From: Cordilura impudica
Lineage: Eukaryota; Arthropoda; Insecta; Diptera; Scathophagidae
DNA: 64,000 bases
Direction: 5' to 3'
NCBI GenBank assembly: GCA_963682025.1
Contig: OY821517.1
Span: forward strand, 95,773,946-95,837,945
The notes under the pieces were generated by a model. It did not search any database. It worked only from the letters and a program-made list of their open reading frames with translations, and was not told the DNA's origin. Each line of letters opens with the position of its first letter. Positions within the stretch are counted from its first letter, which is position 1. The position numbers were made by a program, and so were the translations under genes. Shown piece after piece: positions 21,190 to 32,848 of the stretch.

Positions 21190-22890
21190 AAAATCAAATA
21201 AAATCAATTAAAGTATTGGTATAGTAATTTTCTAAACCGTATTGCGTTGCTTGTATTTTGCGTGACATTAGGAAGCTGATTCCAGAAACGAATAGTTAGA
21301 ATAAAAAATTGACATTCAGAGGCATGGTCCCGGTATTTAAATTGAATTATTCGATTCCCTCTGGAAGATCTTGCGAACTTTAATCGTTCAAAAAGATATT
21401 TTGGAGCCTTTGTTATAAAAATTTTATGTACATATATAATGTTCTTGAATTTAATATAGTTGTCAAATGACATGTGTGAGACATGACACGAGTATTGGGA
21501 TACATGATAAAATTTTCTTAATCCAAAGATATAGCGAATAATGTTGTTGAAAGTTACAGTTAGTTTTCTGTTATCCCTAGAGTTGCAACCTGTGCAAACC
21601 TCAGATGCATATAGTAATGTTGGTAAAAGATATGTTTTAGCAAGTAGCAATCTTATTTTCGGTGGAGTAAAGTGCTGTGTTAACCATAAGCTTCTTAACA
21701 TACTATAAATTCTGCCACAGGATTGATTAATATGATCTGACCAAGTCAGAGTTCCATTATACACAACTCCGAGATTTCGCACAGAGTCCACGATGTCAAT
21801 TTTAGGGCCCCCAGGGAAGACATTAATCTCATTCTCCAAATGCATCACCTTCTTTTTTATTATAACACACTTAGATTTATTTGGATTAAGTCGTGGACCA
21901 TTTGCCGTTGCCCAATTTAGAATACGTTTCAGATCATAATTTAGTTCTTGAGTTTTGAAAATAATTGAATCCTTGGTACTAATTAAATATAGCTGAATGT
22001 CATCAGCGTACATCTGAAGCTTAGAGAATTTAATTTGTTGGGGAAGATCATTGGCATATATCGAATAAGGTAGTGTCCAAGGATTGAACCTTGTGGTACC
22101 CCTCTTAAAACTTACAGTAAGTTTGAGATGGAGCTACCATTAGCAACAGAAAACATGAGTCTAACTGCTAATGTAGAAAAGTTAAAAAACCTCTTCAGTT
22201 TGAGGCATAAAATCGAGTGGTGCACCATGTAAAATGCCTTTGAGTGGTCCAATAAAACCAAAAAAGATATTTTTCCATCATCCATGTTACTTCTTATCTC
22301 CTCAACTACATCAGATAAAGCTGTATACAGCTATGTTGTGGTCTGAAACCAGATTGACGCACTGTAAGTAAGTTGTTGTCGTTTAAATACCTAAAGATTT
22401 GTCTGTGTAAAAGGTGCTCGAAAACTTTTGAGGGATATGGAAGAATTGCAATCGGGCGGTATTCGTTACCCGATTTTGGTATTGGTATAATTTTGCCATG
22501 TTTCCACTCCATTGGAAAGATGCTAGTAGTGATTATTGAGTTAAACAAGTACATTATGAAACGAACAATCCATGGTAAAATCATTTTTATAAATCTGGGG
22601 TGTATATTATCAAGGCCCACTGTATTCGATTTAATAGCATTGAAACTTGCAACTATATCTGTTAGTGTTACAGTGATTTATTACATACGTTGGACCCGTC
22701 TCTATTACAATCTATTTTGTAAATCACGTTCGATTTATTACCATTTGCTAATTTGTCTTTTGTTTGGCTGAACAATTTACTGACAGAGTTGTGTGTTTTC
22801 ATTACCAGTTCATATTTATTCTTGTCATATATGTCGGTGATTCTGATTCTTTCTGAGAGACCAGGTATGTAAGTTAGTGGTTTATATATT
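21190..22890 (-). pseudogene. non-LTR retrotransposon RT, 269-codon open C-terminal part
   Basis: Minus strand: the linker 'KTHNSVSKLFSQTKDKLANG' (about 22800), RT start 'VGLDNIHPRFIKMI' and 'EWKHGKIIPIPKSGNEYRPI' (22620-22306), then frame-broken blocks including 'GVPQGSI' (about 22090), then an open frame 22013-21204 that starts at the catalytic 'MYADDIQLYL' and runs through the thumb ('LRILNW.T...LNPNKSKCV' pattern) to a typical 'FWNQLPNVTQNTSNAIRFRK' C-terminus. The last 269 residues are intact, whereas the palm has stops. Jockey/CR1-like by motif style. The fragment at 23453-24084 is a related copy. Confidence 0.88.
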
Positions 22891-23239
22891 TTCTGTGTCT
22901 TTTCCTTTTCAATTTGTGTACGTTTCTTTTTACTTTTTTATTTTTGTATTTTAATTTATTTTAAACTTATGGATAAAATATATTAAATTTTCTTTACATT
23001 TTGTTTTAAATTTTCAAAATGTAAGATTTAAAATTTTAAAACAACAAAATCTATTGAAAATTTTGCCATATTCATCGTTAATTGAACTATTTTCCCTTTT
23101 AGTCATTCATATTAACTTTCATACAAAACATACACAAACCAGTTTACGTCTATGGATTTCGATCAGTGTAATACAACTAACACATGTTCAAAAACACTAC
23201 TACTAACTCATTTCCCTCGATGGCTACCACTATTCTGGA
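22891..23239. other. no recognisable feature
   Basis: Very T-rich spacer between the RT pseudogene and HINE-like copy D. Confidence 0.5.
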
Positions 23240-24088
23240 CCAACTATACGATACCCTATACCACGTGCTTAGAGAATTGGTCTTAGGTCCAACTGATTTG
23301 AATTTTTATATATTTTTTGCATTATATCGAATGGTATATATATCTGGGTCAAAAAATGACCGACCCTGACCGTATTTGGTAAGGTCACTTATTTTTTGCA
23401 AGAACATATACAAACCAACTTTGAGAAACATCTGTGCAATATTTTTGTTTTTGTAAATGGTCTACGCTATTTTATACACCATTAAGAGTTAGAATATTAC
23501 TGGCAAAGACATACCTCGTTCCTACACTTCTTTATGGATGCGAACTATTTGCCAACTGTGACTCGATGAAATTTGATCACATATCATGCTTCTCCAAAAG
23601 CCTGTACGGAGTATCGTTCGTAAACTTAATGAAGATAAGAGTACTCATATTTTTACACAAACTAATATACTCTGGAACGCCATAGTATCTATATAACCAT
23701 TTACGATTTGCCAGACAAAAACAGGGGAAAAAAGTTAATTATTCCTAATCATAGATGTCTAGTATTAGAATGGCACTTTTTTATAAATGCTGTTCGTCTT
23801 TGGAATAGCCTCCCACCTAACCTTCAACTTACGAGCAATGCAATGCAGTTTAAAAAATCATTATTTAATTTTTTTTCTTTAATTTAACCTTTGTTTCAGT
23901 TTTTAATCTTCAATTATATATATATATATATTATCTTCTTCTTTTTTATTTTCATATTTAATTTTTCTTTTTATGATTAATGTTTAAAGTTATATTATAC
24001 TAAATAACATTGTAAATCCTTATAAATATATAATCCTGCACTATACATAATTATAAGACTTTGTCTTGTTGTGCAAGAAGTCAATAAG

Positions 24089-24143
<55 letters not shown>

Positions 24144-24505
24144 ATCAGGAGCAGCTTTATATGGGAGCTACGACTATTGGTTTTATTTTTGGACTACTGA
24201 TTAATTAACTCACATAACGCAAATTTGAACGAGATCTAAATGATAATATGGATCTTGTGGCAACTTAAGTCGATCTCATAGAGGTAATTTGTATGGGGAC
24301 TAGGTCTGAACATGCACTGATAGAAGCTCATATGCCAAATTTCATTAAAATATATTAAGATTTGCGTGCTGCAGTTTCATTACAAGGTTTACATGGGCAC
24401 ACAGACGGACTGACGAACAGACAGACGGACAGACATCGCTAAATCGATCTTGAAAGGGATTCTGAGTCGATCGGTGCAATAAAAGATGGATCCTGGTCAA
24501 ATATG
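23240..24505 (-). mobile_element. HINE-like repeat, copy D, split by a retrotransposon
   Basis: The left part 23240-23452 and right part 24145-24505 are consecutive pieces of the HINE-like consensus in minus orientation. The outer tail and half of the palindrome are missing on the left, and the far end stops before the 'GGTATAGGGTATA' start. Between them lies a 692-bp retrotransposon fragment. About 20 bp of consensus at the join ('AATAGATTTAAGTGAAG' in other copies) is absent, suggesting a target-site deletion. Confidence 0.8.
23453..24144 (+). mobile_element. 5'-truncated retrotransposon with (TAAA)n tail, nested in copy D
   Basis: It encodes RT thumb and C-terminal blocks: 'LRVRILLAKTYLVPTLLYGC', then in other frames 'FFINAVRLWNSLPPNLQLTS' and 'NAMQFKKSLFNFFSLI' with a stop at about 23884. 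A 3' UTR and about 14 TAAA units (24085-24144) follow. It is the same family as the minus-strand RT at 21190-22890 ('FWNQLP...TSNAIRFRK'). The extreme 5' truncation is the usual product of incomplete target-primed reverse transcription. Confidence 0.88.
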
Positions 24506-24568
24506 CAAATATTAACTTATGTTTGATTTAATATTAAAAATATTACTCATACGTGTACACTGTACAGT

Positions 24569-26761
24569 AGACCATCCCGTTTTAAAATTTTCTTCGAAAT
24601 ATTTTGTTTTAACCAACTTTTTTTATTCTAGAAAGAAAACCAAGAATTTTGGTATAAAACACTTAATTATTGAGAACGGATTTCTATCCGCGCAATTCGT
24701 TTTAAGTATTTTTAAGAAAAATCATTACTTAAAAAAAAATTAAAATTCCGGTTTCACTTTTTGCCTATAACTCAGAGAGTTGTACTCGATTTTGACAAAG
24801 TAGGAAAGACAATAAAATTTCATTTAGCTTTGCAGAAAAAACATTGTATGTTTATCCAAAGGTTTTGTTTCTATAGGGCGATAAAATAAATTTTTTGATT
24901 CGTACCCTCCACAAATGATTGGTTTTGTGGTCTTATTTTTTCGTCCTAGACAAAATTGATGCATTATAATTAAGTTCTGTGAATGCAGGATGATCGAGAA
25001 TTTAAAAGCGAAAATTTTGATATATACAAGAGCTATATATCTAGTTAATTTAATAAGAGATTATGGTGTTTTAACCTATACAGCTATAATAATTTTTTAA
25101 TTTTTTTATTTACAAATGCAGTAGTCCTAGAAGAAGAAATCTATGACATTATTTAGGTCGATCGCAGCCAACTTTACTGTCCATTTGTCTTTGCAATTGA
25201 GCTTTGGAAGCGATTTTTAGTGGGTCAGCCATAAGTTTTATTAGCTTTGTGATTTTATTAATGTAATTGAACTGTTTGTGATTAATGTCTGCACTGGAAA
25301 ATAAAGCTGGTCCGTGCTGGATTATTGGTAGGTAATTGTAAAGAATTATGGAAAACAAGATTGCTCATTTTTTTGTCCGTAAGCTTTCCGTAAGAGTAAA
25401 TTTTGCTCTCTCACTCGCGCATAATCGACGAAAGCAAGAAATTTACTTTTATTTTTGTTTTTACTTAAGCTTCATGTTTGCTGAACGCATTATTTTTGTT
25501 TTTGAATTTTTTTGCTCTTAAGCCCTATTAAATTTGGTGAACAAGGGTTTGGTAATTTATTGCACAAAAATTTTAAATCCAAAAGTACCAACTTCTTTCC
25601 CATAATTCTTGAACATTATTTATTAGATTTCTTAAATAAATTGTCCCACTTTCACGCTGGTCAATTCGTCACCATCGTAGATCTGTTCGAGGTCGTATCA
25701 GCTACGATGTCAAAAAGCCTTCGAAAAAACACAACCGACGCCTTCTTTTCATTGGGATGGCAAAATTCTCTCCAAATGGCATGGAGTTGATGGAAAATAT
25801 GATAAACTTGCAATGGTTCTATCAAATGTAGAAAATCCAAAAATATTGGGTGTTGAGTGTCTTAAAAGAGGCACAGCATTGGAACAATACTTGACAATCG
25901 ATTTTGTATTCAATCATCCCTCACGTTGGCACGAAAACGAAAATTTCCAAGAAATTGAAGAAATAGTTAAAAACTTGATTGTCGTAAATGATCCAGCGTA
26001 ACGTTCAATTAGTCTTTTAAAACTGTCAATAATGCTCTTACTATGGATGCAACTCAAGAAGACAACCTCGTGCAAGTGATTGTAACAAATCACATCACAT
26101 ACCAGAAAAAGCACAATCTTAAACAATCTCCAACAGCAAAACAAAATTTTTTCTTGATCCTTGATTCTAATTTAAATTTACATAGCAAATGACTATTGTA
26201 CGTACATATGAAAAGAAAAAAAAAAAAAAAAAAAAAACTAAAAAATGATTATTGCTGTATAGGTTAAACCATCATAATCTCGTACTCAATTAACTAGATA
26301 TATAGCTCTTGCATATATCAAAATTTTCGCTTTAAAATTATCGATCATCCTGCATTCACAGAACTTAAATATAAGGCACAAATTTTGACTAGGACGAAAA
26401 TAAGACCACAAAACCAATAATTTGTGGAGGGTAAGAATCAAAAAAATTACTTTATCGCCCTATAGAAACAAAACCTTTATCAAAATTACAATGATTTTTC
26501 TGCAAAGCTAAATGAAATTTTATTGTCTTTCCAACGAATGCAACTTTGTCAAATTCGAGTTACAAGTCTCTGAGCTATAGGCAACAAAGTGAAACAGGAA
26601 TTTAAAAAATTTTTCTTAAAAATACTAAAAATGAATTGCGCGGATAGAAAACCTTGTCAATGATTAAGTGATATATCCAAAATCCTTGATTTTCTTTGTA
26701 GATTAAAAAAAAAGTTGCTTAAAACAAAAATTTTTAAGAAAATTTTACATTGGGATGGTCT
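24569..26761 (+). mobile_element. DNA transposon with ~530-bp terminal inverted repeats
   Basis: The left repeat (24569-25105) and right repeat (26235-26761) are inverted copies about 85-90 % alike, beginning 'AGACCATCCC'. AGT stands on both sides (24566-24568, 26762-26764) and is a possible 3-bp target duplication. A CACTGTACAG block at 24558 just outside the left end could be an alternative terminus. The interior holds a broken transposase on the plus strand. Superfamily not assigned. Confidence 0.85.
25512..26160 (+). pseudogene. transposase of the 'HWDGK' family, frameshifted
   Basis: From 25512 an open frame runs to 'SLRKNTTDAF'. One frameshift near 25745 leads to 'FHWDGKILSKWHG' and 'DKLAMVLSNVENPKILGVEC', followed by a stop at about 26000 ('VVNDPA'). 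A further frame change gives 'LFKTVNNALTMDATQEDNLV'. The order WDGK, then S-C/N core, then NDPAERS-type block matches a transposase-like family that I recall as widespread in arthropod genomes but cannot name. The WDGK aspartate is kept. The interior also has an unassigned 69-codon minus ORF at 25149-25358. Confidence 0.65.
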
Positions 26762-26764
26762 AGT

Positions 26765-27019
26765 TTATACATTTCTTCTACTCTATTAATAATTAATAAT
26801 CATATGCCCTGGATATACTGTGTTATTTAAAACATCGCGAAGCATCGATAAAAATGAAAAAAAAAAAAAATTTAAATTTCATTGGATAAAATTACCCCAA
26901 CTTGATTTGTTAAAGCTGAGATCGCCAAACACCTTTTTAGGTGTTACTACACTGGCCTAGTACTTTTACCCCTCCCTTCCAGAATGGCTGTTGCACTTTT
27001 TTATTATACTCCAGTTTCT
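26765..27019. other. no recognisable feature
   Basis: Short AT-rich spacer with an A-run at about 26858-26870. Confidence 0.5.
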
Positions 27020-27388
27020 GGTCTACCAAAGATATATCGACTTTGAATCTCTTTCTGAGTCGATTTAGTGCGTCTGGTCTTCTATCTGTCCGTCCATTTG
27101 CTTGTCCATGTAAACTTTGTAATGAAACTATAGGTCGTAAATATAAATATATATTGATAAAACTTGGAACAAATCAGTACATGCTCAGACCTAGCCCCAC
27201 ACAAATAACTCCTACCAGATCGACTAAACTTGTCGAAAGATCCAGATTATCATATATATATATAACGATAAAAATTCGTAGTTATAATATTAATTGATAG
27301 TCCCAAAATAAACCCTATAGCATCATTTTAAGTCACAGTCCTCATATACAGTTGATTCTAGAACTTAACGTAAATCTATTAAAAAATA
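27020..27388 (+). mobile_element. HINE-like repeat, degraded forward fragment
   Basis: It carries the 'TCTTTCTGAGTCGATTTAG', 'TGTCCGTCC'-like and 'CCATGTAAACTTTGTAA' blocks in consensus order, then the 'TTAACGTAAATCTATTAAAA' block. It ends exactly where copy E begins in the opposite direction, so two copies lie tail to tail. Confidence 0.7.
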
Positions 27389-28139
27389 AATAAGAAAATT
27401 ATAGTGGGTCTAAACCGACTATAAGATACCATATACCATGGTTTAGAGATCCTATCTCTTCAGTCGAACTAATCGGATATAGAAAATAAGCATAAACCAA
27501 ATCTGAGTGCCATTGTTATTAATTTTTTTGGCTGCAGATATGAAAAAGTTCATATCGGGTGCTGTATTTATATGGGGACTATGTCGAAAAATGGACCGAT
27601 CCTGACCAATGTTTGGTAGTCACTTATATTTTGAAAAAATATACACAAACCAAATTTGAGAAAATTTGTGCAATATTTTTGTTTTTTGATAAATTTAAGT
27701 AAAGATCGGGAAGCAGCTCTATATGTGGCCTATGACTAAGAATTGTCCTATAGGGATTATTTTTGGACTACTGATTATTGGATACAATAAACACATACAA
27801 ACCCAATTTGACTAAGATCTATGTGATATTTTGGATCTTATGGCAATATACGTCGATTTAATTGGGGTCATTTGTATGGGGACTAGGTCTGAACATGGAC
27901 CAATTTCAATAGCGTTCATCCTATGGCCAACGAAAGCTTATATACCAAATTTCATCAAAATATATTCTTATTTGGACCTGTAGTTTGATTAAAAGGTTTA
28001 CATGAACACACAGGCGGACGGACGGACGGACGGACATCGGTAAAACGACTCAGAAAGTGATTCTGAGCCGACCGGTATAATAAAAGATGGGTCTAGTCAA
28101 AGTCATTATACCCAAACCACATAGTGGTTTAGGGTATAA
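27389..28139 (-). mobile_element. HINE-like repeat, copy E
   Basis: It begins 'AATAAGAAAATTATAG' with a degenerate palindrome (about 27405-27422: GGTCTAAACCGACT) and ends 'ACATAGTGGTTTAGGGTATA' at 28139. The palindrome is broken on one side, unlike copies A-C. Confidence 0.8.
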
Positions 28140-28154
28140 TAAAAATAGTGCATA

Positions 28155-28390
28155 GGTTTTTAAAAATTTATGTATGTTTTTTGGAAAAGTAAATGACTTC
28201 ACTAAATATGGTTGAAATTGGTCGTTTTGAACCCAGTTCCCATATAAAAATATCTTCAGATATAAATTTTTCGCATCTAACATTAAAACTTGGTTTGTGC
28301 TTTTTTTCTATATCTAGTTATTGCCTCGGTAAAGTTGGAGACCCTCTCTCGTAACGTGTGGTATTGGCCATTGTGTAGAATGACTACTTT
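28155..28390 (+). mobile_element. HINE-like repeat, old partial copy
   Basis: Diverged forward match to the 3' half: 'TTCCCATATAAAAATATCTT', 'AGATATAAATTTTTCGCAT', 'TTTTTTCTATATCTAGTTA' in order. It lies directly after copy E in opposite orientation. No palindrome or tail is left. Confidence 0.6.
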
Positions 28391-29407
28391 TTTGGGAAGC
28401 CTCTTGCCGAAATAATGAGGATAATTAGCTCTATTAAAAAAATGCCGCACTAATATACATCCCACACTATACATTCGTTGTGTTATTAAAAGTTTTTGTA
28501 ATAGGTTCTTGTTTGCTTATGTTATCTTTTTACTACTATTATCTTGTTATATAAACGAAAGAGTTGTGAAGAATAATTTACATTTAACGAGTATGAAGCA
28601 GTTAAGACTTATTTTATTTTTATGTTCTTATACTATGAATGCCTGTATGTTTGTATATAAGATCGTATGTTCTATACGAAACGGTAATCAAGTTTTTACC
28701 AAAATATTATGCAAATGGCCCAACTACCTGTACTTTGGATAAAATTTGATTTCTAAATAAGAGACCACTTAAACGTTTGTTAATTTGTTGATTTAGTTCA
28801 AAACTCAAAATGTTACATGCACTAGGCGATAATAAATTATATGCACATATGCATATTATTAAGAATAAGGTAATCATTTTTCAAAAGTTTTTGTGTTGGA
28901 AAAAATTAAAGAAATGGGTTATCAATTTGTAATTACATAAGTGGAAAATGCTGAAGGTGAAAGAAAACTATTCAGCTTACATTAGTTTCGACACAGACCG
29001 TCGTTTCTTAGACACTGGGACCAGTTTATGCTTTTGTAAAGGTCCTTGGTACATTGAATATGGCTTTTCGTGAAACCATAACCTATAAATTCAAAAAACT
29101 TATTCTGAGAAAAATTTAAAAAAGTTCCTAGGGTCTGCAGATTTATGATTATTTGTGTGCCTGTGTTATTTTCATATTTCAAAAATAAGGTGAATGTAGA
29201 CGGTGGTAGAAATTTTCTTGATGGATCCGACAAACCAACTAATCTAACCAATTTCCAAGAATGGTAAATTTTACTTTTATAATTTACTCAGCTATAATTC
29301 TCAATAAATAAATGACTAATAAAACAATAAAATACTTGTTATTATGCAGTTTCCTTAAGTTATATTTTTATTAAGCTAATTAAATCTCTTTTATTATTAT
29401 TAAATTT
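28391..29407. other. no recognisable gene; one unassigned 89-codon ORF
   Basis: The minus-strand ORF 29251-28982 has a non-repetitive composition but no motif I recognise, no obvious splice-linked neighbours and no signal peptide that I can see. The rest is AT-rich. I do not call a gene. Confidence 0.4.
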
Positions 29408-29900
29408 ATTGTCGGTCTAGACCGACCATAAGATACCCTATAGCATACGTTTTGTGAGAAGGTCTTGTTGTCAACTTTGATGATACAATAACTGGAAATA
29501 GGAAATTTTTATACACCAAATATTTATTTTATCGTTATAATTTGTTGCGTGCAGATATGAAAGAGTTCATATATATTTATCATTGATATTTTTGATATCA
29601 TGACCAAGTTTAGTAGAGTCACTTATTTTTCTCAAAAACATATAAACACCAATTTTGAAAAGAATCGATGCAATTTTGTATATATGTGGGGGCTCTGTCT
29701 GAGCATGCAGCGACTTTCACCATTTTCAATAACGTTCGCCTTATGGTCGATATAACCTTATGTATTAGATTTCATCAGAATATATTCATATCTGCACCCA
29801 TTTGTTTATATGGACACATAGAGGGATGGTCAGACAGACAGACAGACGGTCGGATGGACGCCGCTACACCGACTCAGAAACTAATAATCAGTATACCCCG
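29408..29900 (-). mobile_element. HINE-like repeat, copy F (degraded)
   Basis: It keeps a GTCGGTCTAGACCGAC palindrome core (29410-29427), the 'AGATACCCTATAGCATACG' block and the GACAGACAGACGG patch near 29830, but the outer tail and the far end are lost and internal deletions are visible. Confidence 0.7.
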
Positions 29901-29989
29901 GGTGTGCTCTGCTGTTGAATTACATACACATATTTAATTTGTATCATGTGAATAATGCTGTTGTTTTTTTCATACAAATATTTCATTCC

Positions 29990-30600
29990 AGTTCAACTTT
30001 TTACAATGAAATGATCCATTCATGGTCTGAACTGGCAGAAGGAAATTAATTTCTAAAAGCTTCTTTTATAATTTTACCATGTCTTATTAAGGTCTGAGTT
30101 TCCTCGCTAGACAGTTTTTGAAGAGAACTTTCTACAAATTCGTGAACTGTTGGAAATGATTCAATAATGGCTTCTGTTAATATGTTTAACAACAAATCTA
30201 TTGTTTCAGTATTGATTCTATTGTATCTTCTATCTCAAAAATATTTATTGATGGAATTTGTAAACATTAATTTAAAATAACCCACCGTGGCTAGCAAGCA
30301 AAAGTCAAAACAACGATGATTTTTGTACTTCATTCCGTATTTCAAAAATGCGATTTAATACCTTTCTGTGAGACTGCCAACCAACTTTGGCACAAAGAAG
30401 ATGTTTATGCTGACTACCCATTCTTTCGCATACAAGTTGGAAAAGGCGAGAGTTTAATAGATATTGTCTTTACTTGTATTTAGTATGTCTCATTTTAACT
30501 AATGACACGATGCCTGCCATACGACTCTAACCCATAACGTCAACTCCATTGTGTTTAAACGTCAGAAGACGATTTTCTTTATTTGATGCAGTTTCACAAA
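29990..30600 (-). pseudogene. hAT transposase fragment, ZBED-like lineage
   Basis: On the minus strand, about 30560-30290 reads 'TNGVDVMG', a stop, 'SRMAGIVSLVK', then 'NSRLFQLVCERMGSQHKHLL' and 'VGWQSHRKVLNRIFEIRNEV'. This matches the pattern T-D-G-A-P-x-M...H-x-L...V-R-W-L-S-R-G-x-V-L-x-R of hAT-type transposases domesticated as ZBED5/GTF2IRD2-like proteins. The catalytic D of the first block is N, and there are stops. Downstream sequence to 29990 is decayed. Confidence 0.75.
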
Positions 30601-30618
30601 GTAACCTTTTCCTTTTGT

Positions 30619-31219
30619 ATAGTCTATACTTTGGTCCAACTATATAGTGGCAATTTTTTTTTGCCTTCAGATACGAAAAAGTTCATATCGGATGCTATAT
30701 TTACATGGGGACTAGGTTGAAAAATGGACCGATCATGACCACATTTGGTAACGTCACATATTTTTTTCAGAAACATATACAAACCAAATTTATTTATTTA
30801 TTCATATATAAGAATTGTCCAAAAGGGTTTATTTATGGAATACTCATAAATGGATGTAATATACATACACAAACCCAATTTGACCAATTTGATATTATGG
30901 CAATTTAGGTCCATCTCATAGTGGTCATTGGTATGGGGACAAGGTCTGAACATGAACCGATTTTCACCAATTTCAATAGCGTTTGTTGGCCGATACAAAA
31001 TTTCATCAAAATATGTTCATATTTGCGACCTGAAGTTTGATTACAAGGTTTACATGGACACACAGATGGACGGACGGACGGACGGACATCGATAAATCGA
31101 CTCAGAAGGTGACTCTGAGTCGATCGGTATAATAAAAGATGGGTCTAGGTCAAATATTTTTGGTATTTACAAACATCAGCACAGTCATATACCTTGACCA
31201 CATAGCGGTATAGGGTATG
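30619..31219 (-). mobile_element. HINE-like repeat, copy G (partial)
   Basis: Left boundary near 'ATAGTCTATACTTTGGTCCA', where palindrome and following sequence are collapsed; right end 'ACATAGCGGTATAGGGTATG' at 31219. An internal deletion joins blocks around 30795-30805, with TTTATTTATTTA filling the site. Confidence 0.75.
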
Positions 31220-31289
31220 ATAAGTACGTAGTTCAAAATATTTTATTAAAATTTTTATTAATCTCCATATTTTTCATCTTTTCTAGCAA

Positions 31290-32848
31290 TTGCATATCGT
31301 CCCAAGGCTCTCACTAATACAGTAATTCAGATATATCACATTTAATATTAAGTTTGTGTAGGGGTGCCACGCGCATTTGTCCAATCCCGCCCATTTTTTT
31401 TTATTAACTCACGTTAATAATAGATGAAATGAGACAAATTTGCAAAGCTTTCTCTATCATATTAATATATATGATATTTAAAATCTACTTTGTATGGGAG
31501 GTGCCACGCCCGCTAAAAATTACAGCCTGTAGCACTCCCATATCCTCAGTAAGACTCTGTGAAAATTTCAGGAAGGTCGAGTAGTTACGGAGATTACCTC
31601 CTACAAACAAACAAACAAACAAACAAACACATATTACCTCTTTATTATGTTAGTATTAGCGTAGATCTTTTTATTTGAATACTTGCTGATATTCAATGTT
31701 TTTTGTTTTTACATTCGGTACAACAATTATCAGATTTTTCGGCGTTCCTACCCTGGAGCATTAGATCTGGCAACACTTAACTATTGGCCTTGAACTTAGA
31801 ATATCATTTGGCATTTTTTTTTACCGATTTTTGATTTTCCCATTTTTGATTTTGAAGACTATTTTGAGCGATTTTTATTTTTCGCAATTTTCGGTTTTGG
31901 CGAAATTTTGATTTAGGCGATTTATTTTCCACGACAAATCACATTGATAACTAATGTACTTAACAAAAGACTGTTGCATTCGTAGTACTTCATATTATTT
32001 ATATACGGGGGTGTCACGCCCACTAATCACATCCCGCCCAATTTTTATTGGACTACTTACATTAATATCTGATGGACTCGTGCAAAATGTCGAGTCTTTC
32101 CCTTTTATAGAACACCAGTTATATGCTATTGGATATCTACTTTGCATGGGCGGTGCTACGCCCACTGCTACCATCATGCCCATTTTTTTGTTCGACTAAT
32201 CATGCAAAGAACCTATGGGCTCATGCAAAGCCACAAAGCCCTCTCGTTTACAGTACTCCAGATATATGACATTAAAAAGTTACTTCGCATGGGGAGTGCC
32301 ACGCCCATTAGTGTGAACCCGCCAATTTTTTGTCCGACTACTCATACTAAGATCTAATGGCATTTTATATTTACTTTGTATGGCAGGTGCCACGCCTATT
32401 AGACCAATACTGCCCATTTTTTTCCGACTACTAACATTAATAATAGGTGGTATCAGACAAATTTGAAAAGCTCACGCTATAACAGTCTTCGAGATATATA
32501 ATATTGATTTATTACTTGTTTGGGAGGTACCACGCCCACTTATGCGTTCCCGCTCATTTCCGGTGTAGCTACTAATATTAACAATAGGTGACCTCACACA
32601 AATTTGCAAAGCTCTCCCTATCATAATACTCAATATATGTATATTTTATTAAAAATTTACTTTGTGTGGGAGGTGCCACGCCCACTAAAATTTTTTAAAA
32701 AATTATAGCCTATAGCACTTCCCATATCCGCAGTAAGACTCTGTTAAAATTTCAAGAATATCACATGGGTAGTTACGGAGATTACCTCCTACAAACAAAC
32801 AAACAAACAAACAAACACACATTACCTCTTTATAATATTAAGTATAGA
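31290..32848 (-). mobile_element. non-autonomous Helitron, inverted copy lacking the 3' end
   Basis: The 5' end TC (at 32848, reading 'TCTATACTTAATATTATAAA' on the minus strand, preceded by A) is present, followed by the TTTG microsatellite and the same ~140-bp modules as 12915-14497, including the inner second start near 31660. The 3' hairpin and CTAG are missing: the match stops at the 'GAGAGCCTTGGGAC' block near 31297. Over about 1.5 kb it is the reverse complement of the 12.9-kb copy. Confidence 0.88.

Noticed and set aside
24569..26761. 8-bp target duplication for the second long-TIR element
   Set aside because: Flanks at 24561-24568 and 26762-26769 do not match over 8 bp; only AGT is shared.
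28982..29251. 89-codon minus-strand ORF that might be a host exon
   Set aside because: No recognised motif, no matching neighbouring exon or convincing splice sites, and it sits among repeats. Left as unassigned sequence.
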